A stretch of 64,000 nt of DNA from Bacteroidota bacterium (GCA_016185125.1 JACPOC010000026.1:62001-126000); one strand, 5' to 3'; positions 44,644-53,529 are shown, counted from the first letter of the stretch. Notes: generated by a model from the letters alone, not told the origin. Numbers and translations: made by a program.

Positions 44644-47002
44644 TGGTTTTTATAGTATTAAGATTTTGTAATTCATTTTGAAGTTCTCTGGAGGCTAAGA
44701 CACAAACTTCTTCAATTTTTAAAAGTAAGGTTGCAATTAAAGGAGCGTCATCTTTTTTTACAGCATGCTCTTTAATTTTTTTGGCCATTTCAGTATATTC
44801 ATCATTTATTCCTACAATAGAAAAAGTTGGGATGATAGAATGCGCGGCAACGCCTAAAGATTCCCAATCCATATTATCTATGCTTTGTTTCATGGTAGTA
44901 ATAAGGGCGGGAGTTTCCTGTAGATAACTGCTGATCATTGCTTTCATCATTTCTTCATTACCTTTGGTATGCTCTTTTAAATAATCCAAATTAATAATGC
45001 GAAGTTTGTCTATTTGCGCAATGCGTGGTTTTGTTTTTGCCGCATTCATTTTAAGGGGAGCTCTATCAATATAATTCAAAATTTTATTGTAAAGTAATTT
45101 ATCATCAATTGGTTTTGATAAATAATCATTCATTCCAAAAGTTTTGCATTTCTCCACGTCGGCAGTGGTAACATCGGCCGTTAAAGCAATAATGGGTATA
45201 TCTGATTTAAGCGTTTCTCTGATGTATTTTGTGGCTTCGTAACCATTCATCACAGGCATTTGCAAATCCATTAAAATAAGATCGAAATGTTGCTTTTGTA
45301 AGGCCTCTACAGCAAGTTTACCGTTGGCGGTAACCACGCAATTAAAATTAAATTCTTTTAAAAGTGTTTTAATTAATAATTGGTTAAGCGTTACATCTTC
45401 TGCAACCAAAATTTTTACCTGATCACTATCATTGTCGGAAACCTTTTCTAAAACTATTTCCTGCTCAACTTTTTTAATTATTTTTTGTTCTGTTTTTTTA
45501 AAGGTAAGGGTAAAACTAAAAGTAGAACCCTCCTTTAATTTGCTTTTAACGTGTAAAGAACCGCCTTGTGATAATACCAATTGTTTAACAATGGCTAATC
45601 CAAGCCCGGTGCCTCCGTAAATGCGGGTAGTATCGGAAGTTGCTTGCTGAAAATTATTAAAAATACTGTCCAGTTTATCTTCGGGAATTCCAATACCTGT
45701 GTCTTCTACCGAAAATTCAATGGTTTCGGTATGGGAAGTTGCGCTTTTAAGTAGTGCGCTTACCACAATTTGCCCTTGCGATGTAAATTTAATAGCGTTG
45801 CTTACCAGGTTTAAAATTATCTGGTGAAGGCGCACCGGATCGCCAATTAAAACATCGGCTATCGAAGAATCGTATTTGTTGATGAGCTTTACATTTTTTT
45901 GCATCAGTTTGGTTTCAAACAAATGCAGCATTTGAGAAATAGATTCGTGCAGTTTAAAAGGAATTTCTTCAAAACTCATTTTGCCTGCTTCCACTTTTGC
46001 CAGATCTAAAATGTCGTTTATTAAAACAATAAGCGCATCACCCGAAACTTTAATGGCATTTAAATATTCTCTTTGTTTTTCATCTAAATTAGATTTAAGA
46101 ACAACTTTGGTAAAGCCAATGATGGCGTTCATGGGTGTTCTTATTTCGTGGCTCATGTTAGAAAGAAAACGCTGTTTTGCTTCCATGGCTTCTTCCGCCA
46201 GTTTTTTATCGCGTTCAGCGTTTTTCTTGGCTTCAATTAATTCTTCTTCAAAACGTTTTTGCTCGGTAATTTCGCGCGCTATTATGGAAATACCTTTTAT
46301 GTTTCCTGAATTATTGCGTATGGGAGATATGGATATGGATACATCAATCAACTGCCCGCTTTTGGTTTTTCTTACCGATTCATATTGATCGATAAATACT
46401 CCTTTTTTAACCTTTTCTATTACCTCTTCTTCTTCCTGAAAATGAGTTTCGGGGATAATAATGGCTATATTTTTACCAATGGCCTCCGCGGCGCTAAAAC
46501 CAAATATTTTTTCAGCACTTTTATTCCACACACTTATGGTTCCGTCTAATGTTTTGCTGATAATGGCATCATTGGAAGATGTTACAATGGCGGCCAGGTG
46601 CGAGGTTTGCTCTTCCGCAGATTTTTCAATGGTTACATCGCGTAACACCACTGCCGATTCTAAAACTACGCCGTTGTTATCACGGTAAACAGAGCCATTA
46701 AAAAGCACATGGCGCTCGTTGCTTTTTTTTAAAGTTAAATATTGGTTGCTCACCGAGCCAGGTGCCGTTATGGCCAATAAAAGTTCCTTCACCTTTTGGG
46801 GCTCAGTAAAATAAGTGTGTAACGGGCTGTGAATCAGATCTTTTCGAAGAGATCCGGTTATCGTTACGGCAGCTTCATTGGCATCGGTAATTTCGCCCGA
46901 AGTATCTACTATAAATAAAGGATCGAGATTAATTTCAATTAACGCACGATACCTGTCATCTTTATGTTTAGAGGTTTTCGTAGATTTTTTTGTTAAACTC
47001 AT
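44624..47002 (-). CDS. Hybrid histidine kinase PAS-PAS-HisKA-HATPase-REC-Hpt
   Basis: 792 residues, soluble. Two PAS domains (~15-125 and ~135-250), coiled coil, HisKA with His in SNMSHEIRTPMNAIIG (~285), HATPase_c (~385-505; NLVSNAIKF, DTGIGIP, GTGLGLAIVKQ), receiver (~530-645; phospho-Asp in LILMDLQMPVMNGYEA) and Hpt (~680-785). The Hpt His is in AAHSIIPTFSIVG, without the usual following Lys, like the REC-Hpt protein at 30401. A complete internal phosphorelay whose final acceptor is probably the overlapping Rcp1-like receiver. Confidence 0.92.
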   Translation of the reverse strand: MSLTKKSTKTSKHKDDRYRALIEINLDPLFIVDTSGEITDANEAAVTITGSLRKDLIHSPLHTYFTEPQKVKELLLAITAPGSVSNQYLTLKKSNERHVLFNGSVYRDNNGVVLESAVVLRDVTIEKSAEEQTSHLAAIVTSSNDAIISKTLDGTISVWNKSAEKIFGFSAAEAIGKNIAIIIPETHFQEEEEVIEKVKKGVFIDQYESVRKTKSGQLIDVSISISPIRNNSGNIKGISIIAREITEQKRFEEELIEAKKNAERDKKLAEEAMEAKQRFLSNMSHEIRTPMNAIIGFTKVVLKSNLDEKQREYLNAIKVSGDALIVLINDILDLAKVEAGKMSFEEIPFKLHESISQMLHLFETKLMQKNVKLINKYDSSIADVLIGDPVRLHQIILNLVSNAIKFTSQGQIVVSALLKSATSHTETIEFSVEDTGIGIPEDKLDSIFNNFQQATSDTTRIYGGTGLGLAIVKQLVLSQGGSLHVKSKLKEGSTFSFTLTFKKTEQKIIKKVEQEIVLEKVSDNDSDQVKILVAEDVTLNQLLIKTLLKEFNFNCVVTANGKLAVEALQKQHFDLILMDLQMPVMNGYEATKYIRETLKSDIPIIALTADVTTADVEKCKTFGMNDYLSKPIDDKLLYNKILNYIDRAPLKMNAAKTKPRIAQIDKLRIINLDYLKEHTKGNEEMMKAMISSYLQETPALITTMKQSIDNMDWESLGVAAHSIIPTFSIVGINDEYTEMAKKIKEHAVKKDDAPLIATLLLKIEEVCVLASRELQNELQNLNTIKTNEHPDY

Positions 47003-47235
47003 TTCTTAAATTAAATTCTCTTGGCAATATTACACTTTTTAATCTCTCTGCCTCCATCTTTTAATTTACCTTGTAATTTACACTACTAAATTAAAACAAA
47101 ACCATAGCTAAGGCATTTTTTATTCGGTAAAGGGGCATTTATTATAGTTGTAAGGTTTTAATCCATAGTTTTAAGGGTACTTTTATCCTCCGAAGCCTTT
47201 TATCAATGCGAGTTGGCAGGGTTTTAGCACTTAAA

Positions 47236-47251
47236 TGGCATATTGTTTTTG
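47236..47251 (+). promoter_or_regulatory. -24/-12-like element (TGGCATATTGTTTTTG)
   Basis: GG 63 bp before the ATG of the BON gene. The rest of the 297-bp gap from 47003 shows nothing clear besides a weak minus-strand AGGCAGAGAGATTAAA about 50 bp before the hybrid kinase. Confidence 0.5.
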
Positions 47252-47299
47252 ATTTATTTATTATTGGGAATTGAAATTTACTCTTAAAATCTATACGCC

Positions 47300-47770
47300 A
47301 TGAAAACTGATTTAGATATCCAAAACGATGTAATTAACGAATTAAACCGCGAAGCCGCTATGGTGGCTTCTAACGTAAATGTTATTGTAAATACCGGCAA
47401 TGTTATTCTTGAAGGGGTTGCCGATTCTTATTCAAAAAAAGTTGAAACGGAACGTGCCGCACTTAGGCTAAGCGCAGTAAAATCAGTAACCAACAATATT
47501 ATTCTGCAAATTTCTAATCAAAAAAGCGATGCGGATATTAAAAAATCTTTACTTAAGGTTATTACTTGGAATACGTGTATTGATGAAACCAAAATTAATA
47601 TTGAGGTTAAAGATGGCTTGGTAACTTTATCGGGCACCGTTGAGTATGACTATCAAAAATCAAAGGCTGCCATTCTTGCAGAAGGTATTGCCGGTATAAA
47701 GGATGTAAATAATCTTATTAAAGTGCAGGCGGCTTCACCTGAAAATAACCACCGCAAACTATCGGCCTAA
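47300..47770 (+). CDS. Two-BON-domain protein (OsmY-like, cytoplasmic)
   Basis: 156 residues without signal peptide: two BON domains (~5-70 and ~78-148), each with the GxVxLxGxV core (NTGNVILEGVADSY, KDGLVTLSGTVEYDYQKSKA, GIKDVNNLI). BON domains bind phospholipid surfaces; OsmY is the periplasmic osmotic-stress relative, but this copy lacks a leader and may act inside. Stress role is supported by the promoter-like element and neighbours (inference). Confidence 0.88.
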   Translation: MKTDLDIQNDVINELNREAAMVASNVNVIVNTGNVILEGVADSYSKKVETERAALRLSAVKSVTNNIILQISNQKSDADIKKSLLKVITWNTCIDETKINIEVKDGLVTLSGTVEYDYQKSKAAILAEGIAGIKDVNNLIKVQAASPENNHRKLSA

Positions 47771-47879
47771 ACTCTACTAAATTGTGTATTTTTTTCAACA
47801 AAGTGTGGATTTTACCTTGCTTAAAAAAATATATGCACAGGGGAATATAAATGAACACTCTTAAAAACTGTAAAAGAAA

Positions 47880-48287
47880 TTACTCGCCGGCCGGGCGTTG
47901 TGCCAATGTTTTAATGTTTTCCACTGCTTCGTTAAAGCCTTTAAAAGTAGTAGGTTTAGTAATAAAGCAATCGGCTCCTTTGGCCAAACAATCTGTTTTT
48001 TCTTTTTCTGATGAAGAAGTGCTGAAAATTACCACGGGAATACCGTTAAATGCAGGGTTTTCCCGAATACTGCACAGGATTTCGCGGCCGTGGAACTTAG
48101 GAATATTAAGGTCTAATACAATAATATCGGGAAGCGTGGCGCAGGTGTTTAACCAGGGCATCACTTTATCGCCCTGCATAAAAATGGTAAGCTTATATTC
48201 TATGGCATTATCCTTAAAAGCATTTTCTAATAACTCAATATCATCCTTATCATCTTCAACCAATAAAACATCAATAAGGTTTGGCAT
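47880..48287 (-). CDS. Single-domain response regulator (Rcp1-like)
   Basis: 135 residues from ATG 48287 (the frame extends to 48314): VLLVEDDKDDIELLENAF, phospho-Asp in IIVLDLNIPKFHG, FSTSSSE, ITKPTTF. It is divergent from the CheB-CheR-kinase gene 36 bp away; the start codon lies inside the -24-like element of that gene. It is the likely partner of the divergent kinase (inference). Confidence 0.9.
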   Translation of the reverse strand: MPNLIDVLLVEDDKDDIELLENAFKDNAIEYKLTIFMQGDKVMPWLNTCATLPDIIVLDLNIPKFHGREILCSIRENPAFNGIPVVIFSTSSSEKEKTDCLAKGADCFITKPTTFKGFNEAVENIKTLAQRPAGE

Positions 48288-48297
48288 GCGATTTGAT
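48282..48297 (+). promoter_or_regulatory. -24/-12-like element (TGGCATGCGATTTGAT)
   Basis: GG 40 bp before the ATG at 48323. It overlaps the start codon of the divergent receiver gene. Confidence 0.55.
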
Positions 48298-48322
48298 TTA
48301 TTTACAAAGGTCAAAAATTATA

Positions 48323-50416
48323 ATGAAAAATAAAAATATAAATTCTAATTCGCCCTATTTAATTGGAATAGGTGCCTCTGCGGGTGGTTTGGAAGCCATT
48401 AATGCTTTTTTTGAAAACCTCCCCAGCGATACAGGTTTTTCCTATGTAGTGGTGCAGCATTTATCCCCCGACCACAAAAGCATGATGGCCGAGCTGCTCT
48501 CTCGTCACACTTCCATGAGCGTTAAAGAAGCCCGGGATGGCATTTTAATTCAACCCAATTGCGTGTATATATTGCCGGCAAAAAAGTTTATTACTGTTAA
48601 GCATTCAAAGCTGCTGTTACACGATAAACCTCCATCCAACCAGCCCAATAATGCTATTGATGTGTTTTTTCAATCCATGGCCGATGATTTTAAATCCAAT
48701 GCAGTGGCAGTTATTTTATCAGGTACCGGCTTTGATGGTTCAAAAGGTGCGGCCAAAGTAAAAGAAAACGGCGGAATTGTAATAGTGCAAGAGCCTTCTA
48801 CTGCCGCTTTTGATGGCATGCCCAACAGCGTTATTTCTAAAGGAATTGCGGATTTTATTCTACCTGCGGAAAATATTCCACAAGAATTAATGGATTATTT
48901 AGAAGCCATTCCCAGTTTACAATCCTTTCATTTAAATGCTCACCGCGATGAAGGAATGCTTATGGAAATTCTAATGCTGGTAAGAAAAGCGAGCGGATTG
49001 GATTTTAGTTATTATAAACGTCCTACGCTTTTTAGACGAATTACTAAACGTTTGCTGGAATTAAACATAACCAAATTACAGGATTACCTCGAATACATTA
49101 CGTATCATCCTTCAGAGTTGCAGGTAATTGCTAAAGAATTTTTAATTAATGTTACACAGTTTTTTCGCGATCCGGAGGCCTTTAACGTTATCTCCACAAA
49201 AATTCTGCCTCAACTATTTAAAGATAAAAAAGCGGGCGACACGGTTAAAATATGGTCGGTAGCTTGTTGCAGTGGCGAGGAAACTTATTCCCTTGCCATA
49301 CTTTTTCATGAGTACATGCACAAAAATAATTTACAGGATATAAATCTTAAAATTTTTGGAACGGATATTGATAAAAACTCCCTTGAAATAGCCTCACGCG
49401 GAATTTATAATAAAAGTATTTTACAGCACATTTCCGGCCAGCGCATTGCAAAATATTTTGGAGCCGAAGGAGAGAGTTACCGCATTGTACCGGAGATAAG
49501 AAAAATGATAGTGTTTTCCTATCACAACATCATAAAAGATCCGCCTTTTAGCCGCATGGATTTTATTTCCTGCCGTAACATGCTTATATACATTCAGCCC
49601 GAATGTCAAAAAGAAGTGCTTCGAAAATTACATTTCGCTTTAAATATGGAAGCGCATCTTTTCTTAGGTTCCAGCGAGCACATTGGCATTATTAAAACCT
49701 CTTTGGAAGAAGTTGATAAAAAATGGAGAATTTATAAATGTATTTCTAAAAATCGGGTAATGGATGATACTATTACCATACCATTAGAAAAATCAAATGT
49801 GTTACACAGTTTATCCAAGCCAAAACCCAAAAATCCAATACAGCATTTACCTGAATTGTTTAAAGATACCCTGTTAGAAGAACATCAATTTACCGGCGTG
49901 CTCATTGACCCCAACTTTGAAGTAAAGCAGGCCGTAGGCAATTTTAAAAATTATATTGATTTTCCGGACACTGGACTCAATTTCAATTTACTAAAAATTG
50001 TTCCACCCGATCTTGGTATTGCCTTAAGCGTGGCCATAAGAAAAGCCATTAAAGATAACGACACCACCGTTATGCGTGGCGTAACAGTTCGCAACGAAAA
50101 AGGGGTTAAACGTTTTGTAAACATAACGGTTAAACCATATATCCGCCAAACCACATTTGATCAGCCTTTTTTATTTATTGTATTAAACGACGGAGGAAAA
50201 AGTGAAGGTGCTTTTGGCTCAAAAGATATTGCCCGAACCGCGTTGGAGTACGACAGAATGCACGAATTGGAAAGGGAGCTAAAAGAGAACAGGGAAAATC
50301 TGCAATCGGTTATTGAAGAACTGGAATCTACAAATGAAGAGTTGCAAAGTTCTAATGAAGAAATGTTTCTACCAACGAAGAGTTGCAAAGCACTAATGAA
50401 GAACTTCAATCTTTAA
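48323..50416 (+). CDS. CheB-CheR fusion, N-terminal part of a frameshifted CheB-CheR-PAS-kinase
   Basis: 697 residues to the premature stop, start ATG 48323. CheB methylesterase (~12-195) with triad Ser19 (GASAGG), His46 and Asp138 (GTGFDGS); CheR methyltransferase (~210-475; FFRDPEAF, WSVACCSGEETYSLA, RNMLIYI); then a PAS-like segment (~530-640) and the start of a coiled coil of ESTNEELQSSNEE units. At 50366-50369 the frame breaks: a one-base shift would give ATG-TTT-TCT and continue as STNEELQSTNEELQSL. The last codons to 50416 are out-of-frame. No CheB receiver domain and no chemoreceptor gene nearby, so it is a stand-alone sensory fusion. Confidence 0.88.
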   Translation: MKNKNINSNSPYLIGIGASAGGLEAINAFFENLPSDTGFSYVVVQHLSPDHKSMMAELLSRHTSMSVKEARDGILIQPNCVYILPAKKFITVKHSKLLLHDKPPSNQPNNAIDVFFQSMADDFKSNAVAVILSGTGFDGSKGAAKVKENGGIVIVQEPSTAAFDGMPNSVISKGIADFILPAENIPQELMDYLEAIPSLQSFHLNAHRDEGMLMEILMLVRKASGLDFSYYKRPTLFRRITKRLLELNITKLQDYLEYITYHPSELQVIAKEFLINVTQFFRDPEAFNVISTKILPQLFKDKKAGDTVKIWSVACCSGEETYSLAILFHEYMHKNNLQDINLKIFGTDIDKNSLEIASRGIYNKSILQHISGQRIAKYFGAEGESYRIVPEIRKMIVFSYHNIIKDPPFSRMDFISCRNMLIYIQPECQKEVLRKLHFALNMEAHLFLGSSEHIGIIKTSLEEVDKKWRIYKCISKNRVMDDTITIPLEKSNVLHSLSKPKPKNPIQHLPELFKDTLLEEHQFTGVLIDPNFEVKQAVGNFKNYIDFPDTGLNFNLLKIVPPDLGIALSVAIRKAIKDNDTTVMRGVTVRNEKGVKRFVNITVKPYIRQTTFDQPFLFIVLNDGGKSEGAFGSKDIARTALEYDRMHELERELKENRENLQSVIEELESTNEELQSSNEEMFLPTKSCKALMKNFNL

Positions 50417-51975
50417 ATGAAGAGCTGCATACGGTAAGTGCCGAGCATCAGTTAAAAATAAAGGAACTGGTGGATTTGAATGACGACATGAATAATTATT
50501 TTAATACTTCAGATATAGGGCAAGTATTAATTGATAAGCATTTAATTGTTCGCAAATTCAGCCCTGCAATAACAAAATTAATCAATTTAATAGATACAGA
50601 TATCAATCGTTCTATTACCGATATAACCACACGCTTTCAAGGTTTTGATTTTATACAAGATATTAAAACTGTTATTAAAAGTAACATTCCCTTAGAAAAA
50701 GAAATTGCTCTTTCTTCTTCATGGTACATCATGCGTATTCACCCTTACCTGAAATCTGATAAAAGCAGTGATGGCGTAGTAGTAAGTTTTATCGATATAT
50801 CAGAACCAAAACGGCTTAGTGGCATTTTAGAGGCGGTGTTTAACAGCACACCAAGCTGCATCATTGCCTATCAAGCCATTCGTAACGAACGAAATGAACT
50901 AGTGGATTTTAAATGTATGACCGCCAACACTGCCGCCGAGCATGAAATGGATGCGCAATTGGGTACAATGGCGGGCAAACGTTTAAAAGTTTCGTATCCC
51001 GAAAAAAGCCTTGAACATTACAACCTTTATAAAGAAGTTGTGGAAACCGGAAAAATTAATCATTACGAATATTTTAATGAAAAAAAAGATAAATGGTACG
51101 ATACCGTGCTTATTAAAATGCAGGATGGTTTGGTGGTAATTGAAACAAATATATCTGACAAGAAAAAAGCGGCCGACGTGATAGCGCAAAGTTATGAAAA
51201 CCTGAAACAAACTTCGGGCGAATTGCAGAATATCAATTTAAAACTGGAGCAAAGTAATTTAGATTTGCTACAGTTCGCTTCCATAGCCTCACACGATTTA
51301 AAAGAGCCTTTGCGTAAAATACAAACCTACGGTAATCTTTTAATGAGCAAGGTTAAAAATAAAATGGAAGATAGTGAGCTCAATAATCTTAATAAAATAA
51401 TTAACGCGTCTGATAGAATGCAGAAACTTATTGAAGATGTGCTTGCTTTGTCTAAATTATCAAACGCCCACATCCCGCTCGAAAAAGTGGATGTAAATGC
51501 CGTTATATCGCGCATTATTGATGATCTGGAAATATCTATAAAAGAACACAACGCGGTAATTAATGTAAGTGCATTGCCCATAATTTATGGAATTGAAGGC
51601 CAAGTGCAGCAGTTGTTTCAAAATTTTATTAGCAACTCACTTAAATTTACTGAAGACAAAACTCCGATAATTAATATTACTGATAAAAAATTATCGCCCG
51701 AGCAGATTAAATTATTAGGTATAAATTCTGCGGAATACTTTTGCATAAGTATTAAAGATAACGGCATTGGATTTGAAGAAGCATATAAAGAAAAAATCTT
51801 TGGAATATTTCAGCGGCTTAACGGAAATAATTACGCTGGTACCGGAATTGGTTTAGCAATCTGTAAAAAAATTATGGAAAATCATAAAGGTTTTATCCTC
51901 ACCGAAAGTATTTTAGGGGATGGTGCGGAATTTATATTAGGCTTCCCCAAAAATTACATGGGGTCATTAAATTAG
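50383..51975 (+). CDS. PAS-histidine kinase, C-terminal part of the frameshifted CheB-CheR fusion
   Basis: About 530 residues in the -1 frame; the TTG at 50383 is only the first possible start and the part really begins at ~50369. It continues the coiled coil (STNEELQSLNEELHTV), then PAS-like domains (~30-145 and ~150-260), HisKA with His in SIASHDLKEPLRKIQTYG and HATPase_c (NFISNSLKF, DNGIGFEE, GTGIGLAICKK). With the CheB-CheR half it would make a protein of about 1,217 residues. The break may be an assembly error in a T run, a real mutation, or a split into two proteins. Confidence 0.85.
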   Translation: MQSTNEELQSLNEELHTVSAEHQLKIKELVDLNDDMNNYFNTSDIGQVLIDKHLIVRKFSPAITKLINLIDTDINRSITDITTRFQGFDFIQDIKTVIKSNIPLEKEIALSSSWYIMRIHPYLKSDKSSDGVVVSFIDISEPKRLSGILEAVFNSTPSCIIAYQAIRNERNELVDFKCMTANTAAEHEMDAQLGTMAGKRLKVSYPEKSLEHYNLYKEVVETGKINHYEYFNEKKDKWYDTVLIKMQDGLVVIETNISDKKKAADVIAQSYENLKQTSGELQNINLKLEQSNLDLLQFASIASHDLKEPLRKIQTYGNLLMSKVKNKMEDSELNNLNKIINASDRMQKLIEDVLALSKLSNAHIPLEKVDVNAVISRIIDDLEISIKEHNAVINVSALPIIYGIEGQVQQLFQNFISNSLKFTEDKTPIINITDKKLSPEQIKLLGINSAEYFCISIKDNGIGFEEAYKEKIFGIFQRLNGNNYAGTGIGLAICKKIMENHKGFILTESILGDGAEFILGFPKNYMGSLN

Positions 51976-51996
51976 GATTGTTAGGTTAAAAGCGCA

Positions 51997-52012
51997 TGGT
52001 ATAAATCTTTTA
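51997..52012 (+). promoter_or_regulatory. -24/-12-like element (TGGTATAAATCTTTTA)
   Basis: GG 49 bp before the cyanophycinase ATG. Confidence 0.5.
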
Positions 52013-52046
52013 TGGATTAACACCATAATTCGGGGGTAAAAAATTT

Positions 52047-52880
52047 ATGAGACTACTGAAACCAAAAGGCACTCTTATTCCTATAGGAGGAGGCGAAGAT
52101 AAGGAGGATAAAAAAGATGTACTCGCGCGCGTTGTTAGTGAAACGGGCAGAAAAAAACCAAAAGTTTGTCTTATTACCTTAGCAACTAATTTACCTAAAG
52201 AAGTAGCGCAAGATTACAGAAACGCGTTTAAAACTTTAAATATTAATACGCTTTCCATTATTTACTTTAACACGCGAACGGAGGCTGATTCGGCTCAGAA
52301 TTTAAAAAAAATAAAGGATTGCCATGTGGTTTTATTTAGCGGCGGGGATCAGTTAAAGCTCAGCAGTTTATTGGGAGGTACAAAGCTCCTGGCAAAAATC
52401 AGGCAGCGCTATTATGATGAACCAGATTTTGTAATTGCCGGAACAAGCGCGGGAGCAGCCGCCATGTCAAACACCATGATTATTTCCGGAAGCAGTCAGG
52501 ATGCTTTAATAAAAGGCGAGCTTGAATTAACCAACGGATTAGATCTTATAAATAGTGTGTTCATTGATACCCACTTTACCCAGCGGGGAAGATTCGGACG
52601 TTTGATACAAACTGTTACCTGCAATCCCGGCATTTTGGGTGTGGGCTTAGGCGAAGATACGGCGATTGTTATTCATAAGGGTGAGGAGTTGGAAGTGATA
52701 GGATCGGGTCTTGTAATTATTGTGGATGGCACTTGTATCGACTACACTGATCTTACTGAAATTAGCGATGGTCATCCAATTACGGTGGAAGGAATAAAAA
52801 TGCACGTTTTAGGACCCGGCAAACGTTTTTTAATTAATGATAGAAAAATAGTAAAGTTTGTTGACAAAAAAGAAGAATAA
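52047..52880 (+). CDS. cphB: Cyanophycinase (S51 peptidase family)
   Basis: 277 residues, usual length. S51 nucleophile in AGTSAGAAAMS (~134), the oxyanion GG loops (PIGGGEDK, FSGGDQL), FIDTHFTQRGRFGRL and GLGEDTAIVI are typical of CphB. It hydrolyses cyanophycin to beta-Asp-Arg dipeptides in the cytosol. No cyanophycin synthetase is in the window, so either it is elsewhere in the genome or the enzyme acts on another peptide. Own promoter-like element and weak terminator. Confidence 0.9.
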   Translation: MRLLKPKGTLIPIGGGEDKEDKKDVLARVVSETGRKKPKVCLITLATNLPKEVAQDYRNAFKTLNINTLSIIYFNTRTEADSAQNLKKIKDCHVVLFSGGDQLKLSSLLGGTKLLAKIRQRYYDEPDFVIAGTSAGAAAMSNTMIISGSSQDALIKGELELTNGLDLINSVFIDTHFTQRGRFGRLIQTVTCNPGILGVGLGEDTAIVIHKGEELEVIGSGLVIIVDGTCIDYTDLTEISDGHPITVEGIKMHVLGPGKRFLINDRKIVKFVDKKEE

Positions 52881-52884
52881 AAAG

Positions 52885-52910
52885 GAGGAGTCACTTTACT
52901 CCTCACTTTT
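52885..52910 (+). terminator. Hairpin after cyanophycinase
   Basis: Stem GAGGAGT / ACTCCTC with a 6-base loop, followed by AC and TTTT; weaker T tract than the other terminators. Confidence 0.5.
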
Positions 52911-52929
52911 AAAATAAAATCAATTAATA

Positions 52930-53343
52930 TTATGAAAAATGAGATTCAGATGTGATCTTAATACTCAATGCTTTTGATATGATGCAATTTTTTTCAGCAT
53001 CCTTGGTAATCGTTTCAAATTCTTGAGCAGTTATTCCCGGCACCGAACCTTTAATATTTAAGTGTACGCCTGTTACATTTAAACCTTCCATAGAAACTGC
53101 AGCTTCGGTATCTAAAGCAGTAGCGCTTAAACCTTTTTGAGTTAAAGCCGCGCCCACAGCCATGGTAAAACAGCCCGCGTGTGCCGCCGCTAAAAGTTCT
53201 TCGGGGTTGGTACCCTTTTCGCCTTCTTCAAATCTTGTTTTAAAACTGTAGTTTGTTTTTTCTAAAATACCGCTTTGAGTTGTTAAATATCCTTTTCCTT
53301 CTTTAAGGTTACCTGTCCAATGTGCTTTTGCTGTGCGCTTCAT
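52930..53343 (-). CDS. osmC: OsmC-family peroxiredoxin
   Basis: 137 residues, standard OsmC length: KRTAKAHWTGNLKEGKG start, TNPEELLAAAHAGCFTMAVG with the first redox Cys, and NCIISKAL with the second Cys. It reduces organic hydroperoxides in the cytosol. Convergent with cyanophycinase; divergent from catalase, forming an oxidative-stress pair. Its own leader (53344-53400) shows no -24 element. Confidence 0.92.
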   Translation of the reverse strand: MKRTAKAHWTGNLKEGKGYLTTQSGILEKTNYSFKTRFEEGEKGTNPEELLAAAHAGCFTMAVGAALTQKGLSATALDTEAAVSMEGLNVTGVHLNIKGSVPGITAQEFETITKDAEKNCIISKALSIKITSESHFS

Positions 53344-53513
53344 GTTTTTTGTTTTTTATTGATTAATAATGATGTGTTCTAAAACTAAAGAAAGCACAAA
53401 GATATGTTGTTTATGTAATAAAAAATTTAATTTGGTCATCTACGAGTTAAAAAATAATTTAGATTTTAAAGTTCAATTAATGGTAATAAATTGTATAAAA
53501 AAGTATCCCGTAC

Positions 53514-53529
53514 GGGCATAAAGTTTGTA
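53514..53529 (+). promoter_or_regulatory. -24/-12-like element (GGGCATAAAGTTTGTA)
   Basis: GG 40 bp before the catalase ATG at 53555. It shares the TTTGTA -12 half with the elements at 9902 and 34823. It can also be read as a loose -7 box (TA-AAG-TTTG, one base too long). Confidence 0.55.

Noticed and set aside
50363-50369. Programmed -1 ribosomal frameshifting in the CheB-CheR-kinase gene
   Set aside because: No X-XXY-YYZ slippery heptamer in frame and no obvious downstream stem; a missing base in a T run is simpler.
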